A stretch of 64,000 nucleotides of DNA, from contig OX442420.1 of NCBI GenBank assembly GCA_949361645.1, forward strand, positions 9,930,094 through 9,994,093, written 5' to 3'. Shown one piece after another: positions 25,205 to 36,239 of this stretch. The notes beneath the pieces were generated by a model. It was not told the DNA's origin. It ran no database searches and saw nothing but the letters and a program-made list of their open reading frames with translations. The stretch comes from Spongilla lacustris. Its lineage: Eukaryota > Porifera > Demospongiae > Spongillida > Spongillidae. Position 1 is the first letter of the stretch; each line of letters starts with the position of its first letter. The translations under genes and the position numbers were made by a program.

Positions 25205-27377
25205 GCAATGAGGGAGCTGACCTGGTTGGACCCAGGGCCATTACAGGGTATAAATGGGACCAATGCAACAGACACACATACAGAGTGTAAATGGGACCAT
25301 GGAAATGATCCTAAAACAGACTCAAGTACAGGGTGTAAATGGGAGCATGAATTTGACCCCACAGCACACACAGGTACAGGGTGTAAATGGGACCATACAT
25401 TTGACCTTAAAACAGAATCAAGTACAGGGTGTAAATGGAACCATGGATTTGACCCCACAATAGACACGCCTACAAGGTTACAAGGTATAAATGGGACCAT
25501 GGATTAGACCCCACAACCCCACAACAGACATAAGTACAGGGTGTAAATCGGACCATGGATTTGATAACAATTACAGTGTGTAAATCTGACCAGGGTTTTG
25601 ACCCCACAACAGACAAAAGTACAAGGTGTAAATGGGACCATGGATTAGATCTCACAACAGACACAAACACAGGGTGTAAATGGGACCAATGAATTTACCC
25701 CACAACAGACTCAAGTACAGGGTGTAAATGCAAGGATCATGCATTTGACCCCACAACAGACACAAGTACAGGGTGTAAATGGGAGCATGAGTTTGACCCC
25801 ACAACAGACACACATACAGTGTGTAAATGGAACCAAGGATTTGATCACAAGTACAGGGTGTAAATGGGACTATAAATTTGACCACAAGTACAGGGTGTAA
25901 ATGGGACCATAGATTTGATCACAAGTACAGTGAGTAAATGGGACCATGGATTTGACTCCACAACAGACAAAAGTACAGGGTGTAAATGGGATCGACCATA
26001 GATTTGACCCTAAACAGACTCAAGTACAGGGTGTAAATGGGACCATGCATTTGACCATACAACAGACCCAAGTACAGGGTGTAAATGGGACCAAGGATTT
26101 GATCACATATACAGGGTGTCAATGGGACCACGGATTTGATCACAAGTACAGGGTGTAAATGGGACCATGGATTTGACTCCACAACAGACAAAAGTATAGG
26201 GTGTAAATGGGAACATAGATTTGACCCTAAACAGACACAAGTACAGGGTGTAAATGGGACCATGGATTTGACCCCATAACAGACACAAGTAAAAGGTGTA
26301 AATGGGTCCATGAGTTCGACCCCACAACAGACACATGTAAATGAGACCATGGATTTGATCACAAGTACAGGGTGTAAATAGGACCATGGATTTGATCACA
26401 AGTACAGGGAGTAAATCGGACCATGGATTTGACTCCACAACAGATAAAAGTACAGGGTGTAAATGGGAACATAGATTTGGCCCTAAACAGACTCAAGTAC
26501 AGGGTGTAAATGGGAGCATGAGTTTGACCCCACAACAGACACACATACAGGGTTAAATGGGACCATGAATTAGATCTCACAACAGACACAAGTACAGTGA
26601 GTAAATGGGACCAAGGATTTGATCACAAGTACAGGTATAAATTGAACCACGGATTTGACCCCACAACAGACACAAGTACAGGGTGTAAATGGGACCATGG
26701 ATTTGACCCCACAACAAACACAAGTTACAGGGTGTAAATGAAACCATGAGTTTGACCCCCCCAACAGACACAAATACAGGGTGTAAATGGGACCATGGAT
26801 TTGATCACAAGTACAGGGAGTAAATCGGACCGTGGATTTGATCACAAGTACAGGGAGTAAATCGGACCGTGGATTTGATCACAAGTACAGGAAGTAAATC
26901 GGACCATAGATTTGACCCTAAAACAGATACAAGTACAGGTGTAAATGGGACCATAGATTTGACCCTAAACAGACTCAAGTAGAGGGTGTATAAGGGACCA
27001 TGGATTTGACCCCACAGCATACTCAAGTACAGGGTGTAAATCAAATGGGATCATGGATTTGACCCCACAACATACTCAAGTACAGGGACCATGGATTTGA
27101 CCCCACAACAGACACAAGTACAGGGTGTAAATGGGACCATGGATCTGACCCTAAAACAGACTAAAGTACAGGATGTAGATGGGATCATGCATTTGACCCT
27201 AAACAGACACAAGTACATGGTGTAAATGGGACCATGGATTCGACCCCAAAATACACAAGTACAGACATGTAAATGGACCATGCATGGATTTTATCCCACA
27301 ACAGACTCAAGTACAGGGTGTAAAGGGGACCATGGATTTTATCCCACAATAGACACAAGTGCACGGTGTAAATGGGA
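25205..27377 (-). repeat. F3 right-arm satellite, inverted 48-bp unit
   Basis: The reverse complement of the left-arm satellite, about 2.2 kb, again mixing 48-bp and ~37-bp unit types. It ends at the GTGACGACGGTGGT-type junction (27377-27390) also seen at 19034 and 63167. Confidence 0.92.
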
Positions 27378-28095
27378 CCACCGTCGTCACTGTACTAGCA
27401 TAGATCTAGTAACCTTTCTCACGATCGTTGTATTCGCACCGCTCCAACTTCACGTCCGCCGATTGAAACTCTTATGATCTTGTCTTCAGTTGACGTCGCC
27501 ATAAAGTTTATGTACGCAGAAGATAACGAAATAGGGATCACAACTGCATGTGAGTCTGACCGGGAGATGGATTCACACGTATCCAGCGCAGAGTAGGTGT
27601 GCCTATAAGTTATCGAAGTGTCAGCCCACAGGAAGTAGTTGCATATTCATGTATTTGGTGCATGGAAGCGGGTCACGCACGTACAACGGCGCGATTCGAG
27701 CGGGAAACTTGTACCAACTTTGCGCCGCTGTATCTCCTAAACAGATGGCATAAAAATTAACGAACAGAACAAATCGTTAGGCATAGGACCTCTCTACCTA
27801 CAAACCGAATTTGAAGCGATTTGATTACTCCTGCAGAAAGTTATGGCGGCTTTGAACCCACAGGGGTATCGGACGTTGCAATTCTGGCACGGAGCAAGTG
27901 AAAGACCCCCAAAAACAGTTTACCATAGAGAAATGATGTCGTATGAAGTGTTGAAAATAGGATGTTGATAGCGCTAACCATTCGGAAGATATAGCGATTC
28001 ATACTAGAAGCATTTTTATAACATTTTATATATTTATACGAGGGCTCATTTTGTCGGAAACTGTCCCATATATACATATATATATATATATATAT

Positions 28096-28646
28096 GGGAC
28101 AGTGTCCAGCAAAATCGGGCTTGTGAGTTTATAATTTATCACTATAAAAATTGCATGTTACACTAAGCAACACATCTTTGCAACGGTACAACCTTTACCT
28201 TTAAAAATTCGTACACTTGTTCTCACATCATCTCTCTATGTGAAAACCAATTTTTGTGCTCTAATTATTTTCCATGCCGCCAGTACAAAGATCACTAACC
28301 GAATGGGTTAGAATTCAACATTTCTCCATGTACGAGTGTGGAAAACACATCAAATTTGGGTTGTACATAGAGGAGTCCTGTAGCTATTGATTTGTTCTAT
28401 TTGTTAATTTCTGTATCATCCGTTACGGAGATACAGTTGAACAAACTACGTGTATGTTTTCCCGCTTGATTCGTGCCAATGATTTTGGCAAATCGCGTCC
28501 CGCTCAATGTATGGGGAGGCGGTGATTATATCTTTGGCGCGAATCAAGCAGGAAAACATGCATGTAGTTTGCTCAACTGTATATCTGTAACGGATGATAC
28601 AAGAATTAACGAACAGGACAAATCAATAGCTACAGGACTCCTGTAT
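28096..28646. mobile_element. GGGACAGT foldback F4, 3-prime truncated
   Basis: The left terminus GGGACAGTGTCCAGCAAAAT is at 28096. The sequence folds around about 28500: GTAGCTATTGATTTGTTCT...CCGCTTGATTCG on the left answers CGAATCAAGCAGGAAAACAT...CAAATCAATAGCTACAGG on the right. The right arm stops at about 28646 and lacks the outer ~280 bp including the terminus. Confidence 0.7.
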
Positions 28647-28964
28647 TAAAATCTAATGTCGTAATAATCAATTAAGCAGAGAACAATTATATCAATTTAA
28701 TAATAATAATACTATTTCTCAATGCATTGTACAGATAATGCACTGCAAGAGGCATGAGTAAATGTGCAATATATCTGAAAAAGTCTGTATGACTACTGCA
28801 TACAATACAATGACCTTGTAGATAAGCTATTACCATTACCATAGCATGACATTCATTCTTGCATGTTTCCAAACTTCGCACCAACAACTATTTGTTTATT
28901 CTACAAATCTATATTAAGTGCAATCTCACAGGCATGCACACACACACACACACACACACCATAC

Positions 28965-30921
28965 CTTCAATCTCAAATGCTGAAAATCAGATACCAAATC
29001 TTGTCATGCAAAAGAAGAGAAAGATACAATGTAGGTAAATTAAGTGTGTACATGCACACAATCAATATCGCCAAATGCTGAAACACAATACTGATGAAAA
29101 CTAAAGATTTGGAGGTCAATATACCTTCAAAAGCTTCCTCTTTTGGCATATCTGTTGAAAGCAAAAGAACACCATAACATTCTTAGCATCATTAACCCAT
29201 TCACCAGTGCTACATGATGATAAAGAATGTAACAATATACTACATGTACATGAATGGATGAATGGATGGACGGATCCCAATAGTTCACAATGGAGGGGTA
29301 ATCATTAATATATAACACTCACTAAACATGACTACACTCAATGATGGAACCAATTGCATGATTTTTGATAGTAATGCATTGAGTGCCTTATTTCTACTGA
29401 TGGAAATGGTTCTTTTCATAAACCTCCTGACTAAATTCCAACTAGCAGTTGCTCTAAACACAACTCAATTACTAAGTTTCTCACCATCATACATGTAGGT
29501 TACACTCTATATCCCTACTACTGTCAATGGAGAAGCTGGCAAACATGCCTCCCTTGTGAACGTTCGCTGACGTTTATTGTTACTACACATGTACATGTAT
29601 ATGAATACTCGTGCATACCACTGACTTTTTGCGGTAATTGCCTGGGAATCTCTAACGTGAAAGCCATCCGGTGGGTAACGCTACAATTGTACAGTGTACC
29701 ATTCCTATTGGACGCTACCGCTAGTCCTTATGACTTCCACATTTGTGCGTCCGTGGGCACTTCTCTGTTTAGACGTTCGTAGAAAAGTGGGATTGACTGC
29801 ATGTTGGCATTGTCATACATGTACATGCTACTTGCTAATTATCCATTACTCGCACGGCACTCGCCAATGACAAGATAATCACTCGCTCGAGAATATATTG
29901 TTCAGCGCGAGTGGCGAGCAAGTCTTGTAACGCAAGTGTAAACTTGTGGGTGAGCGCATGCACATTGTACCTGATGGCCCACACAACCAACCTTCCAAAT
30001 CTGACTCAGCACTTCTTTTTTCTCTCCCTACATTGGTTTATAAAAGGAAGGAAGGAAGGAAGGAAGGAAGGAAGGAAGGAAGGAAGGAAGGAAGGAAGGA
30101 AGGAAGGAAGGAAGGAAGGAAGGAAGGAAGGAAGGAAGGAAGGAAGGAAGGAAGGAAGGAAGGAAGGAAGGAAGGAAGGAAGGAAGGAAGGAAGGAAGGA
30201 AGGAAGGAAGGAAGGAAGGAAGGAAGGAAGGAAGGAAGGATGGAAGGAAGGATGGATGGATTGGTTTATTAAAAAAATTGGTTTATAAAAAGGGTGGGTG
30301 GGTGGGTGGGTGGGTGGATGGATGGATGGATGGATGGATGGATGGATGGATGGAATCTAATTAAGTTTGCAAATGATTGAAATGTGTTCAGCATAACTCA
30401 AAAAACTTAAATCAAATGCAGAATTAGTTGGAAGGATGGAGGATAATAATAGTAAGATGTCTCTAACAACACTAGATTACAAATATGATACCCCAGTCAT
30501 TAAAAACGAGCTCTTATGCAAGTATAAAAACATACCTTCTGCAGATGTAGATGGTTTTGCTGGGGGAAAAAGAGTATAAAGCATAATAGCAGGTTAGTGG
30601 GTGGATGGATGGATGTATGCCTAACCTTCAATTGGGACATCAACATAGTAGTTTCCAGTGTAATTATCTGATAGATATATACAATCACCCACAATATCAC
30701 AGGTTTCTTGTATATTTCTGTGTTGCATATGCATACGAGAATGAATTATACTACACATACTAATGCATGTTAACTCACTCTTCAAGAAAGTATATACCAT
30801 TTGCATTACTACAAAACTGTTTTACTGCAGATAAACTGATGTATCCCCGCTTTGAAGCATCAAGAGTCACTCTAAACTTTCTTTGCACTTGATCACAACA
30901 TACAACAATTCTTTTCTCCAT
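28965..30921 (-). CDS. 5-prime end of a multi-exon gene with micro-exons (function unknown)
   Basis: Exon 1 (30921-30779) starts ATGGAGAAAAGA and ends at a GTGAGT donor in phase 2. Exon 2 (30717-30626, 92 nt) restores the frame and ends in phase 1. Micro-exons 30559-30536 (24 nt), 29151-29125 (27 nt) and 28979-28965 (15 nt) are each flanked by CAG and GTAT and are all phase 1-1. They encode [17 protein letters not shown] and AFEIE. Exons 1-2 give about 78 residues ([20 protein letters not shown] ... [20 protein letters not shown]) with a strand-helix-strand rhythm that could be a ubiquitin-like header; that is inference. The acidic, Ser/Pro-rich micro-exons look like a linker. No last exon is seen nearby. 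Kinase-like exons 9940-11815 lie downstream on the same strand, so one ~21-kb gene with the foldback cluster in an intron is possible. Confidence 0.5.
29160..30040. other. Probable intron between micro-exons
   Basis: About 1.4 kb between exons at 29151 and 30536; I see no further exon. It contains ACATGTACATG-type palindromic words and no ORF of note. Confidence 0.4.
30046..30270. repeat. (GGAA)n microsatellite
   Basis: About 200 bp of perfect GGAA, then a few GGAT variants. The lysine/glycine ORFs here are artefacts. Confidence 0.97.
30288..30354. repeat. (GGGT)n then (GGAT)n microsatellite
   Basis: About 6 GGGT and 10 GGAT units, close to the GGAA array. A small GGAT relic sits at 30600-30615. 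Confidence 0.95.
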
Positions 30922-30999
30922 GATTACACTAAAACAACAAAATTTCAACCATTACAAATATATGAACAATTAATTTCACTCATACAATACCAGCACTAT

Positions 31000-31184
31000 C
31001 ACATGGAAAAGTAGTTAGAAAAGTGTTTTTTTTTTATTAGGCCAAATATACAATAACTATCAATAACATGCACGCATGCACGTAAAGCAGTCCTGTCATT
31101 ATTCATTTCTTTTTGGGTTCTGACTTTTTTGGATTTGGAAAAGGCAAAAGGAAGCCCAAGCAAAGAACACTTACACATTCCCCC
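31000..31184. other. Upstream flank of the micro-exon gene
   Basis: A candidate promoter side for the gene starting at 30921. No TATA-like or other motif stands out. Confidence 0.35.
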
Positions 31185-31570
31185 ATACACACTGCACCTG
31201 TACACACTGCCCCTGTACACAATACCCCTGCCCTGTACACACCGCCCCTCTATGCAATCCCCCTGTACACACCACTTCTCTATGCAATCCCCCTCTACAC
31301 ACTCCTCCCGCATGCACACTGCCCATATCCACACTTTGCCGTTACGCACTGGCCCTGTACGCTCTTCCCCTCACACTCCCCCTGAATGCACTTCCCCTCT
31401 CTATGCTACCCCTGAACACAATGTCCCTATCCACACTTCACTGGTACACACTGGCCCTGTACACACTGGCCCTGTACACACTTCCCCTCTACACGCTCAA
31501 CCTGTATGCATTGCCCCTGTATGCACTCCCCCTGTACGCACTGCCCATATACACCTCTACACACTATGTA
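31185..31570. repeat. Pyrimidine-rich 15-bp repeat
   Basis: Degenerate tandem units close to CCCTGTACACACTGC with variants (CTATGCAATCC, TTCCCCTCTACACGC). The 163-residue forward ORF and minus-strand ORFs here are repeat shadows. Confidence 0.85.
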
Positions 31571-33000
31571 TATATTTTGTACAGCATAGAAGAAATGTAA
31601 ACAATTTACATGACAGCTGAACCTGGTGAAGGTATATTTTAGAATGGTTTGACAATGACACGAATAATTAGAGTTGAGGACCATGTAATGTATGTTGCAA
31701 CTGATTGTTACTCCACTCAATGCAGGGCCAGCGGAACCGGGTGGGCTGGGTGGGCTATAGCCCTACCAGATTTTGGCCATTGAATATTTATCGGGACCTA
31801 TGTTAGTAGGTCCTATGTAGGATTTGAAGTGTCATGAATACGATTAGCAAAACACCAGATTCCATTATTGCCGATGCGCCGTAGAATCAGTTGGAATTTA
31901 GTGAGCGTATTTGGATACAGCCGTCGAATATCTACAGTGTAGTATAACTGCCGACGTTTAGAAAGCTCGGACAACAGAGATAACGCTCACTCGTTCCCAC
32001 CCTCGAACCTTAAAAAAAGTTTCTCCTAATTCTTCTTCTTCTTCCGGATCTGATAAGATAAGATTCACTCGGATAAGAGGTTTATTGCGCTGTATCTTTG
32101 TCACGATTGAAGCGTAATGTTAGCCGTTATGCGGAAGCACTAGAACCACCAAGTTACAAACTTACTGCCGAGTCGGATTTGTTTTATTATTTTCGTAAGC
32201 GGTGTTATGCTTAACACAAATTCGATCTTTAGCAACTTAGTTTTGTTAGCAATAGCCCACAACAGATTTTATCGGCCCTTGGAAACCATAAAGTGGAGAT
32301 CCAGAATAAACTTGTGGTTGAACACGTGTTTCTGGCGAGTGTATGCAGCTGCAGTCACGTCGATCGCCAAGAGCAAAGAATAGTGCAAGAATATTGCCAG
32401 TTAAATTATGACACTGACAGTTGTACGTGTGGTTGTGCTGATGAGTCGCGCGACGAAGCTCCGAAAGACCGTTCACGTGAAAAAAAAAAGAATAATTGAA
32501 CGCTACAAAGCGGGTTAAGCCGATCGCAAAAGAAAGAAGGATCGATAGGCTAGCATGAAGGCAGTAAGAAGGATAGCGTGAAGGTGGGAAACCACTGCAT
32601 GCAACTGGCCGTCGCTATTAAGGCCAAAGAAGTTGGCATTGGTTGGCCATGGGTGACGTATACAGGTGAGCTACCTAACATACAACGAGAGTAACACTAT
32701 ATTTGCGCCCCCCACCCTCATGTAAGCAAGCTGTCAAAGATGACCTGTTGGTAGGACCATTTATAAGTGAGTTTTGTTCAATGCCGACAATGGTAACGGG
32801 AATGTCCTCCACAATTGCGTGGTCCCACGAGAGCAAATCAGGTGCTGCTCATTCAAGCTGCAAAGGTGATGGAAAACAGAACACCATCCCACCAGGATGG
32901 GGGTGAACCACTCCGAATAGGTGGGTGTATGTAACTGTGTGTGTTGAAAAGTGTGTGCCATGTCTCATGGATATGTTGCCAAGTGGTGTAGTGTTGTGCT
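31571..33000. other. Intergenic, no supported gene
   Basis: A hAT-like terminal motif CAGGGCCAGCGGAACCGG is at about 31723 without a visible partner. ORFs 32246-32499 and 32703-32906 have no recognisable domain. Confidence 0.45.
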
Positions 33001-33004
33001 AGCT

Positions 33005-34043
33005 ATCCCCCTCCCCTTCCCTCCTGTCTCATTTTCTCTTCTCTCCTACCCTTCCTCTCCATTCTCTTCTCCCCTCCCCTCATTTCCCCCTCCCCTCATC
33101 TCCCCCTTCCCTCTTCTCTCCTCTCCCCCTTCTCTTCTCACCCCCTTCCCTCCTCTCTTCTCTCCCCCTTCCCTCCTCTCCTCTCCCCCTTCCCTCCTCT
33201 CTCCTCTCCCCTTCCCTCCTCTCTCTTCTCCCCCTTCCCTCCTCTCTCCTCTCCCCTTCCCTCCTCTCTCCTCTCCCCTTCCCTCCTCTCTCCTCTCCCC
33301 CTTCTCCTCTCCCCTTCCCTCCTCTCTCCTCTCCCCTTCCCTCCTCTCTCCTCTCCCCCTTCTCCTCTCCCCTTCCTTCCTCTCTCCTCTCCCCCTTCTC
33401 CTCTCCCCTCTCCCCTTCCCTCCTCTCTTCTCTCCCCCTTCCTCTCTCCTCTCTCCTTCCCTCCTCTCTCCTCTCCGGCTTCCCTCCTCTCTCCTCTCCC
33501 CCTTCCCTCCTCTCTCCTCACCCCCTTCTACTCTCTTCTCTCCTCTCCCCCTTCCCTCTTCTCTCCACTCCCCCTTCTCTCCTCTACCCCTTCCCTCCTC
33601 TCTCCTCTCCCCCTTCCCTCCTCTCTCCCTTCCCTCCTCTCTCCTCTCCCCCTTCCCTCCTCTCTCCTCTCCCCCTTCCCTCCTCTCTCCTCTCCCCCTT
33701 CCCTCCTCTCTCCTCTCCCCCTTCCCTCCTCTCTCTTCTCCTCCTTCCCTCCTCTCTCCTTTCCCCTTCCCTCCTCTCTCCCTTCCCTCCTCTCCCCCTT
33801 CCCTCCTCTCTCCTCTCCCCTTTCCCTCCTCTCTCTTCTCCCCCTTCCCTCCTCTCTCCTCTCCCCTTCCCTCCTCTCCTCTCCACCTTCCCTCCTCTCT
33901 CCTCTCCCCTTCCCTCCTCTCTCCTCTCCCCCTTCTCCACTCCCCTTCCCTCCTCTCTCCTCTCCCCCTTCCCTCCTCTCTCCTCTCCCCTTCTCCTCTC
34001 CCCTTCCCTCCTCTCTCCTCTCCCCCTTCCCCCCTCTCTCCTC
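33005..34043. repeat. 1-kb polypyrimidine tract
   Basis: The plus strand is nearly pure C/T, built from ~22-23 bp units like CTTCCCTCCTCTCTCCTCTC with shortened variants. The long Ser/Pro/Leu (plus) and Glu/Arg/Gly (minus) ORFs are compositional artefacts. Confidence 0.96.
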
Positions 34044-34605
34044 TTGGTGGCCATGAGTGCAGAGAAGGGTGAATGAGTGTAGAATAGAGGACTATGAGTG
34101 CAGAGAAGGGTGAACATGAGTGCAGAGAAGGGTGACCATGAGTGTAGAGAAGGGTGACCATGAGTGCAGAGTAGGGTGACCATGAGTGCAGAGTAGGGTG
34201 ACCATGAGTGCAGAGTAGGGTGACCATGAGTGCAGAGAAGGGTGACCATGAGTGCAGAGAAGGGTGACCATGAGTGCAGAGAAGGGTAACCATGAGTGTA
34301 GAGAAGGGTGACCATGAGTGTAAACAAGGGTGACCATGAGTGTAGAGAAGGGTGACCATGAGTGCAGAGAAGGGCGACTATGAGTGCAGAGAAGGGTGGC
34401 CATGAGTGCAGAGAAGGGTGAATGAGTGTAGAATAGAGGACTATGAGTGCAGAGAAGGGTAAACATGAGTGCAGAGAAGGGTGACCATGAGTGTAGAGAA
34501 GGGTGACCATGAGTGCAGAGTAGGGTGACCATGAGTGCAGAGTAGGGTGACCATGAGTGCAGAGAAGGGTGACCATGAGTGTAAAGAATGGTCCATCTGC
34601 ACAAT
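34044..34605. repeat. 22-bp minisatellite, locus 1
   Basis: Units GGTGACCATGAGTGCAGAGA plus AG, with variants GTGTAGAGAAG and AATGAGTGTAGAATAG. The same unit occurs at 46497-46635 and 49283-49715. The HSWSPFSALMVTLLCTHGHP-type ORFs are shadows (22-residue period from a 22-bp unit). Confidence 0.94.
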
Positions 34606-34699
34606 GCATCAAGGCACTAGTGTTCAACCACAATCCAGATCAATGCAGATTGGGACTACGTAATCAGTATTCATGGACCAACAGAACAGATGCAGTTAG

Positions 34700-35300
34700 A
34701 ATGTGCAGCATGTTTGCATGTGCAGTGGACAACCCTAAAATTCACAAGCTTCCCCTCTCATCCCTAACAATAAACATCATCACCTCCAATAGCAATATAG
34801 CCAGCCTCACCTTTGGAAACTGATAGTATCACAAGCTGAATGTTCAGTAAGCACTCAATCCACAAATAAGTCTCCAACAGGAACAGAGTAACAAGACTGA
34901 ACAGAGGAACCAGTAGTCACCAAACAGGAACACAGGATATAGCAACCTCCAGACTAAACAAAAGAACCAACAGTGAAATAGAGGAACTAGTGTGTCATAT
35001 GTATTTAAGGCTCCTTGCGGTTTTAACCTGCATATATTCACATCCATGTATTTTATTTTCACTACCCAAAAAACAAGCTTCCACTCCCCAAACATACATG
35101 TACACCCACCCCCTCACAATATCATCACCTATTTTATGTGGTTCTAAATAAAGCCTCATCCAAGCCAGCCTCACCTTTGCAAATACTTGACACTAGTAGT
35201 ATCACAAACTGAATGTTCAATAATAAGTGCTCAATCCACAACTAAGTCTCAACACTAATCTTTTCTATTTCAACTGACATACAATGCATATAGCAAATTA
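34700..35300. repeat. Dispersed cassette flanking the minisatellite, copy 1
   Basis: Blocks such as CCAGCCTCACCTTTG, CACTCAATCCACAA(C/A)TAAGTCTC, CAAGCTTCCACTCCCCAAACAT and AAGGC(T/C)CCTTGCGGTT recur at 46020-46500 and 48780-49290. Weaker traces are at 37340-37420. On the minus strand a CTTT(G/C)AAAG/GTAAGG-like donor context and WIERLLLN-type coding are shared, so a decayed gene-bearing element is possible. Confidence 0.7.
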
Positions 35301-35335
35301 CAACTAAGATACTTAGCCTAAAGTACTTAGGGCCT

Positions 35336-36090
35336 TAAGGGAGGGAGTGGAGGGAGTAGGGGTAGGAAGGGGAAGGAGTAGGGGTAAGGGGAGGAGTAGG
35401 GGTAGGAGGGGATGAGTAGGGGTAGAGGGGAGGAGTAGGGGTAGGAGGGGAGGGAGTAGGGGTAGGAGGGGAGGAGTAGGGGTAGGAGGGGAGGAGTAGG
35501 GGTAGGAGGGGAGGAGTAGGGGTAGGAGGGGAGGGAGTAGGGGTAGGAGGGGAGGGAGTAGGGGTAGGAGGGGAGGAGTAGGGGTAGGAGGGGAGGAGTA
35601 GGGGTAGGAGGGGAGGGAGTAGGGGTAGGAGGGGAGGAATAAGGGTAGGAGTAGGAGTAGGAAGGGGGAGTAAGGGTATGAGGGGAGGAGTGGGTAGGAG
35701 GAGAGTAGGGGTAGGAGGGGAGGGGGTAGGGGTAGGAGGAGAGGAGTGGGTAGGAGGGGAGGAGTAGGGGTAGGAGGGGAGGAGTAGGGGTAGGAGGGGA
35801 GGGAGTAGGGGTAGGAGGGGAGGAGTAGGGGTAGGAGGGGAGGAGTAGGGGTAGGAGGGGAGGGAGTAGGGGTAGGAGGGGAGGAATAAGGGTAGGAGGG
35901 GAGGAGTAGGGTACAGGGGAGGAGTAGGAGTAGGGTAGGAGGGGAGGAGTAGGGGTAGGAGGGGAGGGAGTAGGGGTAGGAGAGGAGGAATAAGGGTAGG
36001 AGGGGAGGAGTAGGGTACAGGGGAGGAGTAGGAGTAGGGGTAGGAGCGGAAGAGTAAGGAGAAGTAGGGGTATAGGGGTAGTAGTAGGCA
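35336..36090. repeat. Polypurine minisatellite, ~20-bp unit
   Basis: Tandem GAGGAGTAGGGGTAGGAGGG with 21-bp variants (extra G). Larger blocks are repeated (35880-35960 versus 35980-36040). The Pro/Leu/Ser minus-strand ORFs are artefacts. Confidence 0.96.
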
Positions 36091-36239
36091 TAGTGACAAG
36101 AAACGAAAGGAGTGTGGGTAGTGGTAGGTAACAAAGTAATCACGCTGGGGGAAACACTGATGAGTGCAGAGTTGGGTGACCATGCCACACAAACCCTTGT
36201 AGGTACCCAATGTTAACAGGACAAGCAAGAGAAACATAA

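Larger units (their letters stand above)
18399..28067. mobile_element. Giant GGGACAGT foldback F3, 9.67-kb near-palindrome
   Basis: The left terminus GGGACAGTTTCCGACAAAAT at 18399 is mirrored at 28067. The whole interval folds on itself. Left parts: terminal domain 18399-19050, 48-bp satellite 19051-22735, core 22736-23870. Right parts, inverted: core 24040-25200, satellite 25205-27377, terminal domain 27378-28067. A unique spacer remains at about 23871-24039. Arm lengths differ (5.5 versus 4.0 kb) mainly through satellite copy number and about 250 bp of extra core at 24950-25200. The design recalls Foldback/Galileo-type transposons, but no transposase is visible and I cannot name the superfamily. 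It is flanked by ATATAT (18393-18398) and a longer (AT)n (28068-28095). Confidence 0.85.

Noticed and set aside
16136..28096. F1 and F4 as two halves of one element split by F2 and F3
   Set aside because: F4 folds on its own centre near 28500, and F1 has tandem repeats on its inner side, so each is better read as a separate copy; the split model remains possible but less simple.
30046..30354. Lys/Glu/Gly ORFs over GGAA repeat
   Set aside because: Microsatellite shadow.
31723..31790. hAT-like terminus CAGGGCCAGCGG
   Set aside because: No matching right terminus or duplication found.
32951..34633. Long Ser/Pro/Leu and Arg/Glu/Gly ORFs (373, 437 and 349 codons)
   Set aside because: They span the polypyrimidine tract and the 22-bp minisatellite, with no non-repeat coding sequence.
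35313..36237. Pro/Leu/Ser-rich ORFs of about 250-300 codons
   Set aside because: Translation of the 20-bp polypurine repeat; all three frames are open on one strand.
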